Shown here piece by piece: positions 1-10,900 of a stretch of DNA of 55,350 nt (position 1 is the first letter of the stretch; every line of letters begins with the position of its first letter). Source of the DNA: Prototheca cutis (lineage: Eukaryota > Chlorophyta > Trebouxiophyceae > Chlorellales > Chlorellaceae); contig BCIH01000001.1 in assembly GCA_002897115.2 (NCBI GenBank), forward strand, positions 693,496-748,845, read 5' to 3'. A program made the position numbers and the translations under genes. A model generated the notes under the pieces. It made no database searches. It was not told where the DNA came from and saw only the letters and a list, made by a program, of their open reading frames with translations.

Positions 1-5
1 CTGTC

Positions 6-1007
6 TCACAGCTTGAGCACCAGTTTTATGGGCTGACTCTGCTCTGCCGGGGCAGCCGAGCCATCCATGGGACTCGGGGCCTCGGCGTCCTCTGCCGCCG
101 GCACATCGATGGCCTGCTCGGCATCCACGTCCTCTGCCTCTGGCGGTGTCTGCCCTGACACCTGGGTGTCCTCCCCTTGGATGCTGGTCGGCAGGCGCAG
201 TGTTATCCGATGCCGGCCNGCCGCGTCGTCGCCGTCCTCCTCGATTACTTCTTCTGCTTCTGTGTGGCAGCAGAGGGGTGCGGAGGTTGCGTGCACGCAG
301 ACAGGGTGGCAGCCCAGCAACGGGTGGGTGCAGCCATTCCAGGCAAACCAAACTTTGCACGAGACGCAGCTTTCTTGTGCAGCGGATGAACATGGCATTC
401 CATAGACCACCAGTGTCTGCAACCCCATGCAGTTTTCCCCCTGTGGACAGGGCACAGTCGCCCCCTCCCCCACCCGCAAAAAATACAATCTTCCGGCCTC
501 ACCTGCGCCGAGCTCGTCAGGCATGGCTAGCCCGCCGCCCAGGGCCAGACGCGCCATGCAGAGCAGCAGGCAGCGCAGCTCGGGGTCGGCGGTCTCCTTC
601 ACCATGGCCATGAGCTCCGCGGCACACGTGCTCGCGTCGCTCGGCAAAGGCATCGCGCGAGCCAGCGCCGGTGCGGCGCAGCGCACGAGGCCCAGCTCTC
701 GGCATGCCCGCGCCAGCCCGCCGGCCCGCGCGGCCACCGCGGCACGCGCCCAGCCCACCGCCGCGTGCAGCGGGCCCTCCGCTGACACATCCACCGCACA
801 GAGCGCCGCCGAGGCCGCGGCGCGCAGCGCAGGCGGCGAGTCGGCCTGGCCCACGAGCGCTGCCAGCACGGCCCGCACCCCACACAGAACGGGGTCGTCG
901 GCCGGCGCGGCGGCCGAGCACGCCAGCGAGGCCAGCACGCCACGGCGATTTTTTCGGGTCAGCGGACCTCGGCCGGGGTCGCCACTCGCCAGCTTTAGGG
1001 ATGCCAT
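6..1007 (-). CDS. Unidentified protein, 3' part of gene (helical, acidic tail)
   Basis: Two exons read well on the minus strand: 1007..503 and 259..6, joined by a GT-AG intron (502..260) whose phases match. The first exon encodes an Ala/Leu-rich, helix-forming stretch of about 165 residues that looks like HEAT/armadillo-type repeats. The second encodes an acidic, low-complexity tail ending in a basic hydrophobic cluster (KLVLKL). An in-frame ATG at 1007 would give about 252 residues, but it sits at the edge of the dispersed repeat beginning near 1009. The true 5' exons may therefore be missing, displaced or misassembled. I do not recognise the family and assign no function. GC-rich codon use matches the other genes here. 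One N (position 219) lies in the last exon. Confidence 0.5.
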   Translation of the reverse strand: MASLKLASGDPGRGPLTRKNRRGVLASLACSAAAPADDPVLCGVRAVLAALVGQADSPPALRAAASAALCAVDVSAEGPLHAAVGWARAAVAARAGGLARACRELGLVRCAAPALARAMPLPSDASTCAAELMAMVKETADPELRCLLLCMARLALGGGLAMPDELGAGEAGRLYFLRVGEGATVPCPQGENCMGLQTLVVYGMPCSSAAQESCVSCKVWFAWNGCTHPLLGCHPVCVHATSAPLCCHTEAEEVIEEDGDDAXGRHRITLRLPTSIQGEDTQVSGQTPPEAEDVDAEQAIDVPAAEDAEAPSPMDGSAAPAEQSQPIKLVLKL

Positions 1008-1300
1008 GTTGCACCCTGGCAACCCAAGACTCCCAATTACCACATTCCGCCTAACTTCTGGCCATCCAAGACCACCTTTTCGGCCTATGACNTTTCCTGC
1101 CTGATTCCATTTATGCATCAACCTAAGCAGCCTGGGCACCAGCCTACTCACCCCTGCGCACCAACCTGTTCACTCCCCTGTGCACCAAGTCACACAATAT
1201 AANCCATGCCCCAGTCGCATACGGGGGGATCCTTTCTATAGCACATGCTTTGCATCCTGTGTAACAAGCTACTACNGTAGTGAGTGCACAATCCCCCCGC
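1000..1300. repeat. Dispersed repeat, copy 1
   Basis: Two blocks are shared with 6350-6655. One begins TTGCACCCTGGCAACCCAAG near 1013; the other, at about 1225-1292, contains TGTGTAACAAGCTACTAC followed by GTAGTGAGTGCACAA. The spacing between blocks is similar in both copies and the intervening sequence is more diverged. No coding capacity, terminal inverted repeats or target-site duplications were recognised. Possibly an old non-autonomous element or a duplicated non-coding segment. Confidence 0.6.
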
Positions 1301-1881
1301 TAAAGATTGTCCCTTTCCGCCCATGCTGCGGCGACCCGGGAAGGCGACCGCATGACGCTGCCAACGCAGACAAAGGTCCCTAATGACCGATATCAGGCTA
1401 TCGATACGTTCCCTGGAAACNGCATTGGTGGGCCTGGAGCCCAGTNGCAGCAGCGCCGAAAGTGGGGGCCAGCANTGCAGCGCGGTTGATTCCCGGGATC
1501 AAGGGGCGACACTCCGCATTGTTCTACGCGCGCANTGTTTCATCTGCGCATTAGTAGTTCAAAGTGTTGGCCACACTTGTGGAGACCGGAGCGAACGGGG
1601 CGTAGGGGTGCTTGGGAAGTCGCTCGCGCAACTGCGACTGCGTGGAGCACCACGGCCGTGCCACGTGGAGAGGTCAAAGTGTGACGCCGCGAATACGGGT
1701 GCGTGGCTCCCAACGAAATTGCTCTCTGNACTGACCCGAGTATATNTTATACCATCATTCCTCGATAATCCCATTCATGTAATGCTCCTTAGTATCTGTG
1801 TTGACATGNTTCGTGACTGCCAGAGGTGCATTTAAAACAGAGAGTGTGTGNCGGTGNGGCAGCCACAGCTCCGTTGTCATC
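1301..1881. other. Intergenic, upstream of the cell-wall protein gene
   Basis: No supported gene. This stretch lies directly 5' of the secreted glycoprotein starting at 1882 and should hold its promoter. It carries many single N bases and no motif I can name with confidence. A short AT-rich patch is at about 1735-1800. Confidence 0.4.
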
Positions 1882-4299
1882 ATGCGCACGCTGCTGGCGC
1901 CATTGACCATTCTTCTGCTCTCAATTCATCGTACAGTAAGTTTNCCACTGTTTTGCATGTCAGTCTGTGGGATGGCGATCGCGGNCAGTCTTCAACGTAT
2001 CTCGTGCGCCCGACGAATCCGCAGGATGCGGCGTCCACGTGCGGGTCGACCTTTTTCGCNCTGCCCACCNCCAAGTGAGCACCACGGGATGGATGGGGTC
2101 TGCGTCATCGCGGTACTCACTCGCAGTCGAGATTTCAATCTAGTTACTTCAATATGTTTGAACTCTGCAGATTTGGAAGNCAGATTTTCCTGCTGACGTC
2201 CGCCAGTGGAAACACCTTTTGCAAGTACGTGCAACGCATTGCGCCTGCCTGGACGGACAGGCCTGCGTTATCTGAATCCCATGGCACGGTTTACCATATC
2301 ATCCATCCCAACTGCTCGGCCTAATCCGAGGTGATGCGATTTCCCTGATTTGTAGGGCCAAGGGTTACCTTGGGTCTGGCAGCGTCAAGGCGGCGACGCT
2401 GGGGCGCTTGGGTTTGAGCGTCAAGTCCCTGAGCCTGACCGAGCTCAAGTCCTGCACCGCCTCAACCTGCAACGTTCTCGTCGGAATCGAATGCATCCCT
2501 CGGGGCAAGTCCGCCTGCAAGGCAGATGCCAAGAACAACATCGGCAACAACAATGTGGGCAGCAGCAACTTTGGCAGCAACAACCGTGGCAGCAGCAATA
2601 TCGGTGCGTCGTNTGGATATTCTGTGGCCACATGCTCAGTGGCATGTGCATCGAATTCTGGCTCTGATTGCAATACTGGCCTGGCTTCTGGCGGGGGTCT
2701 TCGATAAACGAGTCCAAATGCACCCAAATGCTCCCAGGTAACAACAATGTCGGCTCAACCAACTGGGGCTCCGGCAATACGGGCTCCAGCATCATCTGCA
2801 ACGGCCTGAACAAGAACGCTGCCTGTCCCACGTCCAAGTTGCTCACGTCCCAGACGCTGGTGGTGAAGAACCCNCCGCCGCCGCCACCACCTCCTGCACT
2901 GCCCAGGGTGGTGGTGTCCACTGCTGCCTGCACCCAGCTCACCAGNAGCACCGTGTCCTGCACGGCTGCTGTCAAACTCTCTTCCAAGCTGGCCGCCGGA
3001 ACAGTCCTGTCCATCGTCTACAACCTGGGTGGCAAGCAGTTCACTGACTCCTTCAAGCCGACCACCACCTCGTTTTCTCACTCGGCCACCTTCAAGGGTN
3101 TTGCGAAGAGCAGTGGCCAGGCGGTTGCCACCTACACATCTCACGGTACCAGGGTCAAGTCTGCCTTGGTGTNGATCATCAGCAACCCCATCGTTGTGTC
3201 TGCAACCTGCAAGGGTCCCGTGTCTGGCAAGGTCACATGCACAGCAACGGCCAAGCTGGCGGCAGCCGCCNAGTCCAAAACCCCCATCACGCTGTCTTAC
3301 GACATTGCCAACAAGATGTTCACAGACAAGTGGGTCCCCACAGGGCGTGTGAGCAGCCATACTGCAACGTTCAGCGGGGTGACCGCTTCCACAGGAAAGG
3401 TAAAGGCCGCGTTCACCAGCTCGGCTGGCGAGACCTATGTATCCACGGTCGTCACTGTCGACAGCATTTCACAGTCCCCACCGCCCCCTCCGCCTACAAG
3501 GTCGCCTCCTCCGCCCACAAGGTCGCCTCCGCCCACAAGGTCCCCGCCGCCGCCTCCGCCCACAAGGTCGCCTCCGCCCACCAGGTCCCCGCCGCCGCCT
3601 CCGCCCACAAGGTCGCCTCCTCCACCCTCTATGCAATCCCCACCGCCTCCACCCGCTGCATCGCCACCACCCCCAGTGATCGCACCATCCCCAGAGATTG
3701 CACCTTCGCCAGAAGTCGCACCGTCCCCGGACATTGCACCACCCCCAGCGATCGCACCATCCCCAGAGGTTGCGCCCACACCAGACATTGCACCGTCGCC
3801 GGAAATCACTCCTTCGCCGGAGATCGCACCCGCCCCTTTCGTCATCCCGTCACCTGCTGTCGCTCCTCCCGAGACTGCCAGCCCACCCCCCGCCATCGCT
3901 CCATCCCCCCAAGTCAACAGCCCACCCCCTGCCATCGCTCCTTCTCCCGAGACTGCCAGCCCCCCGCCACCTCCACCAGCCACGATCCAACTCACGTCAG
4001 CCTCGTGTACCTATGACACGCCAAAGGGAAATGCATTAGCTACATGCTTCTTTGATGCCGTCTTCAACCCAATTCCAGCACCTGATATTGGGGTGAAGTT
4101 TGGCATCACTAGTGCCTACAATCTTACCATGACAGTTGGGAGCCTCATCTACACGACCGAGATGTCCTTCACGCATGGATACTACATGGACTGCGACTGG
4201 ATGCAGCCAGGAACCTTGTGGGTATCCTATGCGGATGCAAGTGGCACTGTCATCGGTTCGAACGAAGTCCAAGTCACTCCAACCTGCCTTTCTGAGTAA
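1882..4299 (+). CDS. Secreted hydroxyproline-rich (pherophorin-like) cell-wall glycoprotein
   Basis: Exons 1882..1935, 1989..2074, 2171..2224, 2356..2603 and 2738..4299 join in phase to give 667 residues. An N-terminal signal peptide (MRTLLAPLTILLL) targets it to the secretory route. Residues about 124-163 form an Asn-Gly repeat (units like NNVGS, SNFGS, NNRGS) that crosses an intron. Two tandem modules of about 90 residues follow (about 205-295 and 297-388), each opening with a pattern like AxC...TC and rich in Ser/Thr/Val, suggesting a beta-sandwich. A proline-rich rod (about 393-563) has SPPPP and TRSPPP blocks, then APSPE-type repeats. A third related module (about 564-665) closes the protein. 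The rod flanked by globular modules is typical of Volvocales-type pherophorins and other algal wall proteins; a true pherophorin domain is not established. Eight single N bases fall in the coding sequence. Confidence 0.8.
2531..2790 (+). repeat. Asn-Gly pentapeptide repeat (coding)
   Basis: Tandem units of the form N-x-G-x-x/N encoded across two exons (2531..2603 and 2738..2790), about eight copies. Splicing keeps the five-residue register, so the intron lies inside the repeat array. Confidence 0.75.
3474..3984 (+). repeat. Proline-rich tandem repeat (coding)
   Basis: Repeated codons for SPPPPPPTR and TRSPPP, followed by looser (I/V)APSPE units. Both strands stay open over this stretch, which produces a long Gly-rich antisense frame that is not a gene. 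Confidence 0.9.
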
Positions 4300-6349
4300 A
4301 TGAAAACATGTCGCCCCGCACCGGTTTCCTCGGGACGTTCCTTGGTAGACCTCTCGAACTGCATGCCAACATAGCATGTTCGTTCCTTGCTCGGCTCAGG
4401 GCTAGCGGACCCGCCTGGGGGACTGCCTTTTTCCCACCATATCAGTCAAACGACGCCACGTCGTCCTCTGCACCTTTTTGGCCACTTGATGCCATCGTAG
4501 AATCTTCCCAGAATGAATTGGGACAGTTTCNGTCCCTCATGATGCTCATGNGAAAGNACTTCTTGGTTAGGATAATAATGCAAGCACTTCAAGCCAACTC
4601 TGTGTAATCATTTCTGTCGTCTGCGTTGACTCTGGTGGCAGAGGGGAGGCTCCTGGGCCCACAGACATGCACTGGCACGAAACACCTGGTACCAGCCTGC
4701 AGGTGGATTCGNGGGGTGCACCTGGGTGGCCAGAGTGCATGGCGCAAGGACGCATAGGACATTGCCACCAGNCGAGGAACGCAGGAAGTGGGGTCCAATC
4801 CCCGGCCAGTGGTCGCGGACGAAACGCCAGTGATGTAGTGCAGATGGCGTGGACCCANACCCTGGCCCAATTTCTTCGAATGGACGCCGAATTATTATCA
4901 TGGCTTGATAACAACCTTGCGATCACAGGGCCATGCGGTGTGTTATGGTGCATTTCACAGCGATATTCTTGGCCTGCTGCGATGGGTCCGCTGGCTTCTC
5001 GATGCATCCTCTTGGCGAGCTCGAACGAGCTTATGTGATCACTGATGGACTCCTTGAACCACAGTGTAACATCGATCCATCGATAAGGGGATACATGTCC
5101 ACAAAACCGTGCTGTTCCATTTCCTGTGGTACCACCTCGTCAGCACGGTAGCTACGGAGCACCTTTACGCAAACCTTAACCTGCGGTGCAATGTAACATC
5201 CCGAAATCCCTGACACCCCCAGCAATCGTGAGCACCGCGAGCATAATAAGAACCCGTTACTCGCAAGGAAATGCATAACGGATCATTGCACGCATTGGAA
5301 GAAACATTTTCCCAAATGAAGGCGGTCACATTCCCGAACGGCACGCTCACCGCGCCCTCGGCATCCAGCCCCTACGCCAGCCAGACCCTGAGTTCAGTGG
5401 CTGGAGTGTCAGCCTGGGCACAGGGGTCTCTTACCAATGCAGTAGCTGATGAGCCAGTTCTCACTGGCCGGCCCCGTGACGCGNGCCGGTGGCCAGTGGA
5501 ACTNACATGTGCATGACCTGCATGCAGGGGGCTTGATANGTTGACTCACTGCACAGAACTGTGCACATGTCGAGGGAGCATGGTGGTGAGGAACAAATCG
5601 GGACATGCCATGCCGGGGGCTGTTCTCTAGTGGGCACCCGACAACAGGCAGGCGTGCGGNCAAAGCATCCCACCTCGCTCACCCTTCGTCCTGGAACCTG
5701 ATATCTTACTTAATCTTGCCTCCTGCCACAAGATTGAGTGCCCTTGCCCGGGGCATCATCCTCGAAAAGGGGCCCCCGACAGCGCCTTGAGCTGGATTGG
5801 GAACGGTCGGGCGCATGGTCGGTTCGGCCAGCAGCCCCACTGNGGCCTCAATTGTCTGCTCAGCCTTACCAACCTGCAGACGTTCCCACAACAGCCAAGG
5901 GCCTGCACATGGTGGGTCCGAGTCTTGCGCCTGATAATGTTGGTGAATGTGGTGTCAGGTGACGGGATGGCCCAATGCCGGCCTTGCCCAGGCACTCTGG
6001 GAAGAACAGCCAGCATTCTCATTTCAAAGAACGGTGGCACACGACTGCAATGCCCACCACCCACATGTGATCAGAACGTACACCCTAGGTGACCGCACCC
6101 ATGCCCATGACTCGCCTGACGTGCTCGGTGNGAGGATGCGCTGCATCCCAAGGGCCTGCCCGCCAGGCTCCTCGTCGTCATCGGCGATAGCTTTGAGCTC
6201 TGGGGGCAGAGTACAAGACGCTTGATTTCCATTGTAAATCAATGAGTACAGAGGTGCGGGGCCAACTCGCAAATCAGATTGCCNTGCATAATTGGTCTCT
6301 GGGGCCGGGTACGTCCCCATTTGGGGGGATTTCAATGATCTCCCGGGAC
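4300..6349. other. Long non-coding stretch
   Basis: About 2 kb with no gene I can support. Short open frames on both strands have no recognisable domain, poor splice context and many Ns. A plus-strand frame near 5271-5516 is Ser/Thr/Ala-rich but has no clear partner exons. The 5' end is the 3' untranslated region of the wall protein. Confidence 0.5.
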
Positions 6350-6655
6350 AGGGGTTGTTGCACCTTGGCAACCCAAGCCTTTCCCAATCTTCCCACCCTA
6401 CCAANNCCCAGAACATCCGAGTCCCCTTTCCAGCCTATCCTGTCTGGTTTACCCTGGACCACCTTCCCTGCACTGGATCCCAGTCCCACAAGCAGCCTCT
6501 ACCAAAATTGCTGCTCTAGCTGCTACTGCGGTCCACACCTTCGCGATACCCCCGCACTACACACCCACAGCCCCCCGCAGTATACCCGGGGGGATCATTC
6601 TATGATGCATGCTTGCATTCTGTGTAACAAGCTGCTATCGTAGTGAGTGCACAAC
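6350..6655. repeat. Dispersed repeat, copy 2
   Basis: Carries the same two blocks as copy 1: TTGCACCTTGGCAACCCAAG near 6357, and TGTGTAACAAGCTGCTATC followed by GTAGTGAGTGCACAACA at about 6619-6655. Orientation is the same. It lies just 3' of the callose synthase stop codon at 6806. Confidence 0.6.
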
Positions 6656-6805
6656 AGCAGCCGCGTGGTGAACTGGGCCCACGCCAGGATCCAGACCTGG
6701 GCGCGGCCGGCAGTCAGCGCACCCAGCGTCACATGCAAAGAAAACTGCACAGCACGACCCCGGGTGGTTTCCAGGGTCTGANAGCATGTGGAAGGAGTGC
6801 AGGGT

Positions 6806-7890
6806 TCAGGCCTGTTTGTCTCCAGGTGTCGTGACATGGTCGTTGCCTGCCATCTCCTCGTGCATGGCCCGCGCCAGCCGCTCCATGGCACGGTCGACAT
6901 AGCTCGGCAGGAAATTGGACTCCATCANCCTGGACCTCTGCGGGCAGGAAAGGAGGACAGGGTGTGCGGTCGGATGCAGTTGGAAAAGGGGTGTGTGNNG
7001 TTGATTGGGTAATGGAGGGTTAACAGGAAAGTTACACCGCCTGGCGACCATGGAATGCNACACGAATGGCCTTGGAAGNGTCGGGCATCACCGTGAGCAT
7101 GGGCAAGAGCGTCGGGGCCACCCAACCACCTGCCCCGGCACCACGACGCACCTGGAGGGCCTTGGCAAACTTCATGTTGTACAGCAGCGCGCCCTGGAGC
7201 ATGTCCACGACCTGGACAAAGGACAGCAGGAATAGGAACAGGAAGAAAAAGTACCCCAGCATCCAGTCCAGCGTCCTGCAGGGCCAAGGCGGGTGGCCAC
7301 ATCAGCATGCGTGCAGGGCGCACACGGGGGTTGAAGGGGTCGAACCGCCANGCAATGTCGCCGAGTGGCGCCGCCCCCCAAAGCCCCAAACATGCTTGCC
7401 TGAGCGCCGCGTCAACGGCGGCCCTCGCCCACAGCGAGCCCCGGAAACCATAGAGCAGGACCTGCATTTTCTTGAGCGAGGGAGAAGTTGACTGAGCCTG
7501 GGAGGCTCGACTCCAGGCGTGGCAGTCGCCCTACTCCAAAAAAAGGGCCCAGTTGTCGCGCCGGGCAGTGCGGCGGCTCCATCTGCGGCGGGCAGGCAGT
7601 CCGCCCATGCCACACCTCGCACCTGGGTCAGGACCACCACAGCAGAAAAATTTGCAAATATGATGAAGACGAGGTTCTTGATGCCGACGCCTGCGGAGAA
7701 GCCGCCAGGGATGAACAAGATGCAGCAGACCTGTCGATGGCATGTGGCGGCGAGTGTGTCGACTGATCAGGCAGGGGTTTGGTCCACAGGAGCATGAATG
7801 CCCGCGGCTTAAACTGTTGCACATCTACCCCCCGCTTGCCACGTGTGCTTGGTGCACCATGACAGCTGGCACGTTGTCACGGTGCCTCCA

Positions 7891-7926
<36 letters not shown>

Positions 7927-10900
7927 ACCATGGCCATCTGGAACTGGGCACCCAGGTGCCAGGGTTCACAAGATCAGGCCTGCAAAACCCAGAGCACCCA
8001 AATGCTGACTCCGCATGCGCGGCCACTGCGAGCGACCAAGAGCACAGAACAACCTGCTCCCCCCTTTCCGCCCGCCAGCGCCGACACCCCAAGCCACTCA
8101 CCACNAAAGCGATGATTGCCAGGAAGACAAACGTTCTCATGGCCCGCCACATCCTGTGATGGTAGTATGCCAGCAGCACCTTCCTCGTGAAGTAGACCAG
8201 GGCGAGGAAGGCCCAGAAGCCGCCAGATGCGATGCCAAAGATGATCCACCTGCGCGCGATGGCCGGACGAGTGGGACCAGTAAAAGAGGGGCCATTGTCC
8301 GAGACATGTCACGAGCAGACCCATGGCGCACAAGGTGCCGCCATGCAACTGGCTGACGCGTNGCAGCTGGGTCTGAATACCCGTCTGCCTTNCCAGGTGC
8401 TTGCTTGGGAAGACCTGCACACGTGTGCAGGTCAAGGGGTGACCCCTTGCCTGCCCTTGCTCATGGGACACCACCACCAAATAAATAAATACCCCTGCCG
8501 TGCCTGTCAATCTCCGTGTTTTGCATCTGCGTCACAGCCGCAATGCCCAGGATTGCGGTCGGCAGCGCGCTCGCGATGCCGCGGACACAGGTGGCAAAGG
8601 GGTTGCTGAGACGCCGCCGCTCGTCGCGGACACGCTCGAGGCTGGACTTGTTCCACGAATACCTGCGGCATGGAGGGACGGGGCGTGAGGTGTGTATGAA
8701 AAGCCACAGTTGTGCAACTCCTGCCAGTTCCGACGCAGTGTACAGCCCTCCAAGCCTTCTTCATCAAGATGACATGGTCCTGCCAGCTCCTGCTGGCATG
8801 GCATAGCCCTGCCCAGGCCCCAGCCATCATACCAAGTGGAGCCGGTGTCGTTGTCCGCCACGTCGGTCATCCAGAGTATCCACGCTTCAAAGTCGTCCTT
8901 GCACCTGCAGTAGGCACAGCAGGGATGGCACATGTCAGTCATCAACTCCCCAAAGCCCGACTTTGCAGACCGAGGACTCGAGGTGTGGCCGGGAACGGTG
9001 CGTATGAGGTTCAACTGGCGCGCCGGCCCCGCTGCTGTGTCACTTGAAAGGAGGACGTGCCGCTGGGTCACACTCAGTCCTGGGAGCGGGGCCAGAATCT
9101 ACACCGCCAATGCAACTGGTGCCGGCGGTGTCGGCCGCAGCTGTCCATCTCGATGGCCACTCCCTATGCCAGGGCAAGACCTCGATTCCAAACCCGCCCA
9201 CGCAGCCCCCACAGACCCTGCGTCCGCACCTCTCCAGCTGGAACGTCTGTGGGTTGAACCAGAATGGCGACCAGAGGATGCACACGGCCACCAACCAGGT
9301 AGACCACGTCAGAGCCGCATAGTCCTGCACGTGTGCATGAGGGAGTGTCGACAGGTGCGTTGGGTTTCCCACCATGCAGGGCCACACCATACGTGCTCCT
9401 GGCCGACGTTTCCCATGGCAGTGAACGGCGCGAATGTCACCGATCGTAATGAGGGCCGGCTGCTTGCCATCAAGGAGGGTGGATGTTCCAGATCTGACAG
9501 CCCCATGGCTGAACTGTGTGTGCAGCCCCCTCTCGGGACATCGGACAGCCGTGCTGCCATTACCCACCGGGAATGTGCACGACACAGCCAGGAGAGCAAG
9601 CCACTTCACCCTCCTCCCCTTTTGCTTACTGTGGTGTCAATCAGCACCAGGAGGATGAGCAGGAAGAGCAGCTCCACAGCATAGTACAGATGACTCCGCG
9701 CATAGCTGGTGTACACCTGCAGCGGCAGATGGGAATTCAGGTCAGCCACGACTTTCCTTGTTCAGCATGGTTAGGCTGACTGGATTGACAAGGGCATAGC
9801 CGTGTGGACCACCAGGGTCCACCGCACACAGAGCACCATGCTGCCGTGTCATGCCTCCACCCCAGGATGATGAGGCAGGCCAACTTTGAGTTTGAATGCC
9901 CTTGACCCACCACCCACACAGCTCCTTGTCCCATGTTTCTTCCCAGAGAAAAGAGGGGACCCAGCCACGCAACCCGGCAGCGTACACAAACCTTGACAAA
10001 CGACGAGTGCTGGAGCGCGTAACCACGACCCGTGGGGATGTACTTTGCTCCGCCGTACTGGACATCACTCATGAAGTAGTACGCGCTGGTGCGTGCACGG
10101 AAGGTGAAGAATGCCAGTGACCCTGTGTGAGACGGGGCAGGAGGGGTTGAGGGGCTCGTGTGTTGTGCGACAGCACTGATGCATCGCCACGCTGGATGAT
10201 GCGATCCCCTTGAGTTTGCACCAGGTTCCCTCGGGGGGTGCAGGCCGTCAAATTTCCCTCCCCACATGTAACCTGAACTCCACATTCCAAGCAAGGACAT
10301 CCCAACCCAACAAAAATGCCCCCCCCCCCCAAACACACACACGGACACGGACAAACTCCCACCCAACAAACAAAAAAACTCAAACGCACTCGCAACACCA
10401 ACAACCCAGTCAAACCCGACGTGCAGCTCACACCTTGGACGAGTTGCACCAGCACGGTGGCCAGCATCCGCACGATGCCCTGCTCCAGCAGGACCTCCAC
10501 AGCAAACACGACGATGGAAAACATGCCCAGCTGCACTGCCTGGCTGACAGACACCGTCGTCGCCTGGCCCGTGAGCGAGTTGACCACGGTGTAGGTGTTG
10601 GGGTCGACTACCAGCATGGAGTTGGTCAGTGCCAGGACGAGGATCACCCAGATGTTCACGTACACCAGGGTGAGCACAATCCACGTATTGATGAAGAACC
10701 CCGTCCCTACGTGTGTGTGTGTGTGTGTATGAAGGGGGTTGGGTGTGTGTGTATATGAAGGGGGTTGGGTGTGTGTGTGTATGAAGGGGGTTGGGTGGAT
10801 GCGCGTGTGGTCGGCAGTGACAGATAGGTTCTCATGACCAAGGTCATGCATTTGCCATCGGAACTGATGGACCTGCCTTTTGGCAAGTCGCACTCGACAT

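Noticed and set aside
3435..3995. Gly-rich open frame antisense to the proline-rich rod
   Set aside because: It is the mirror of CCN proline codons (GGN glycine); the sense frame belongs to a spliced secreted protein.
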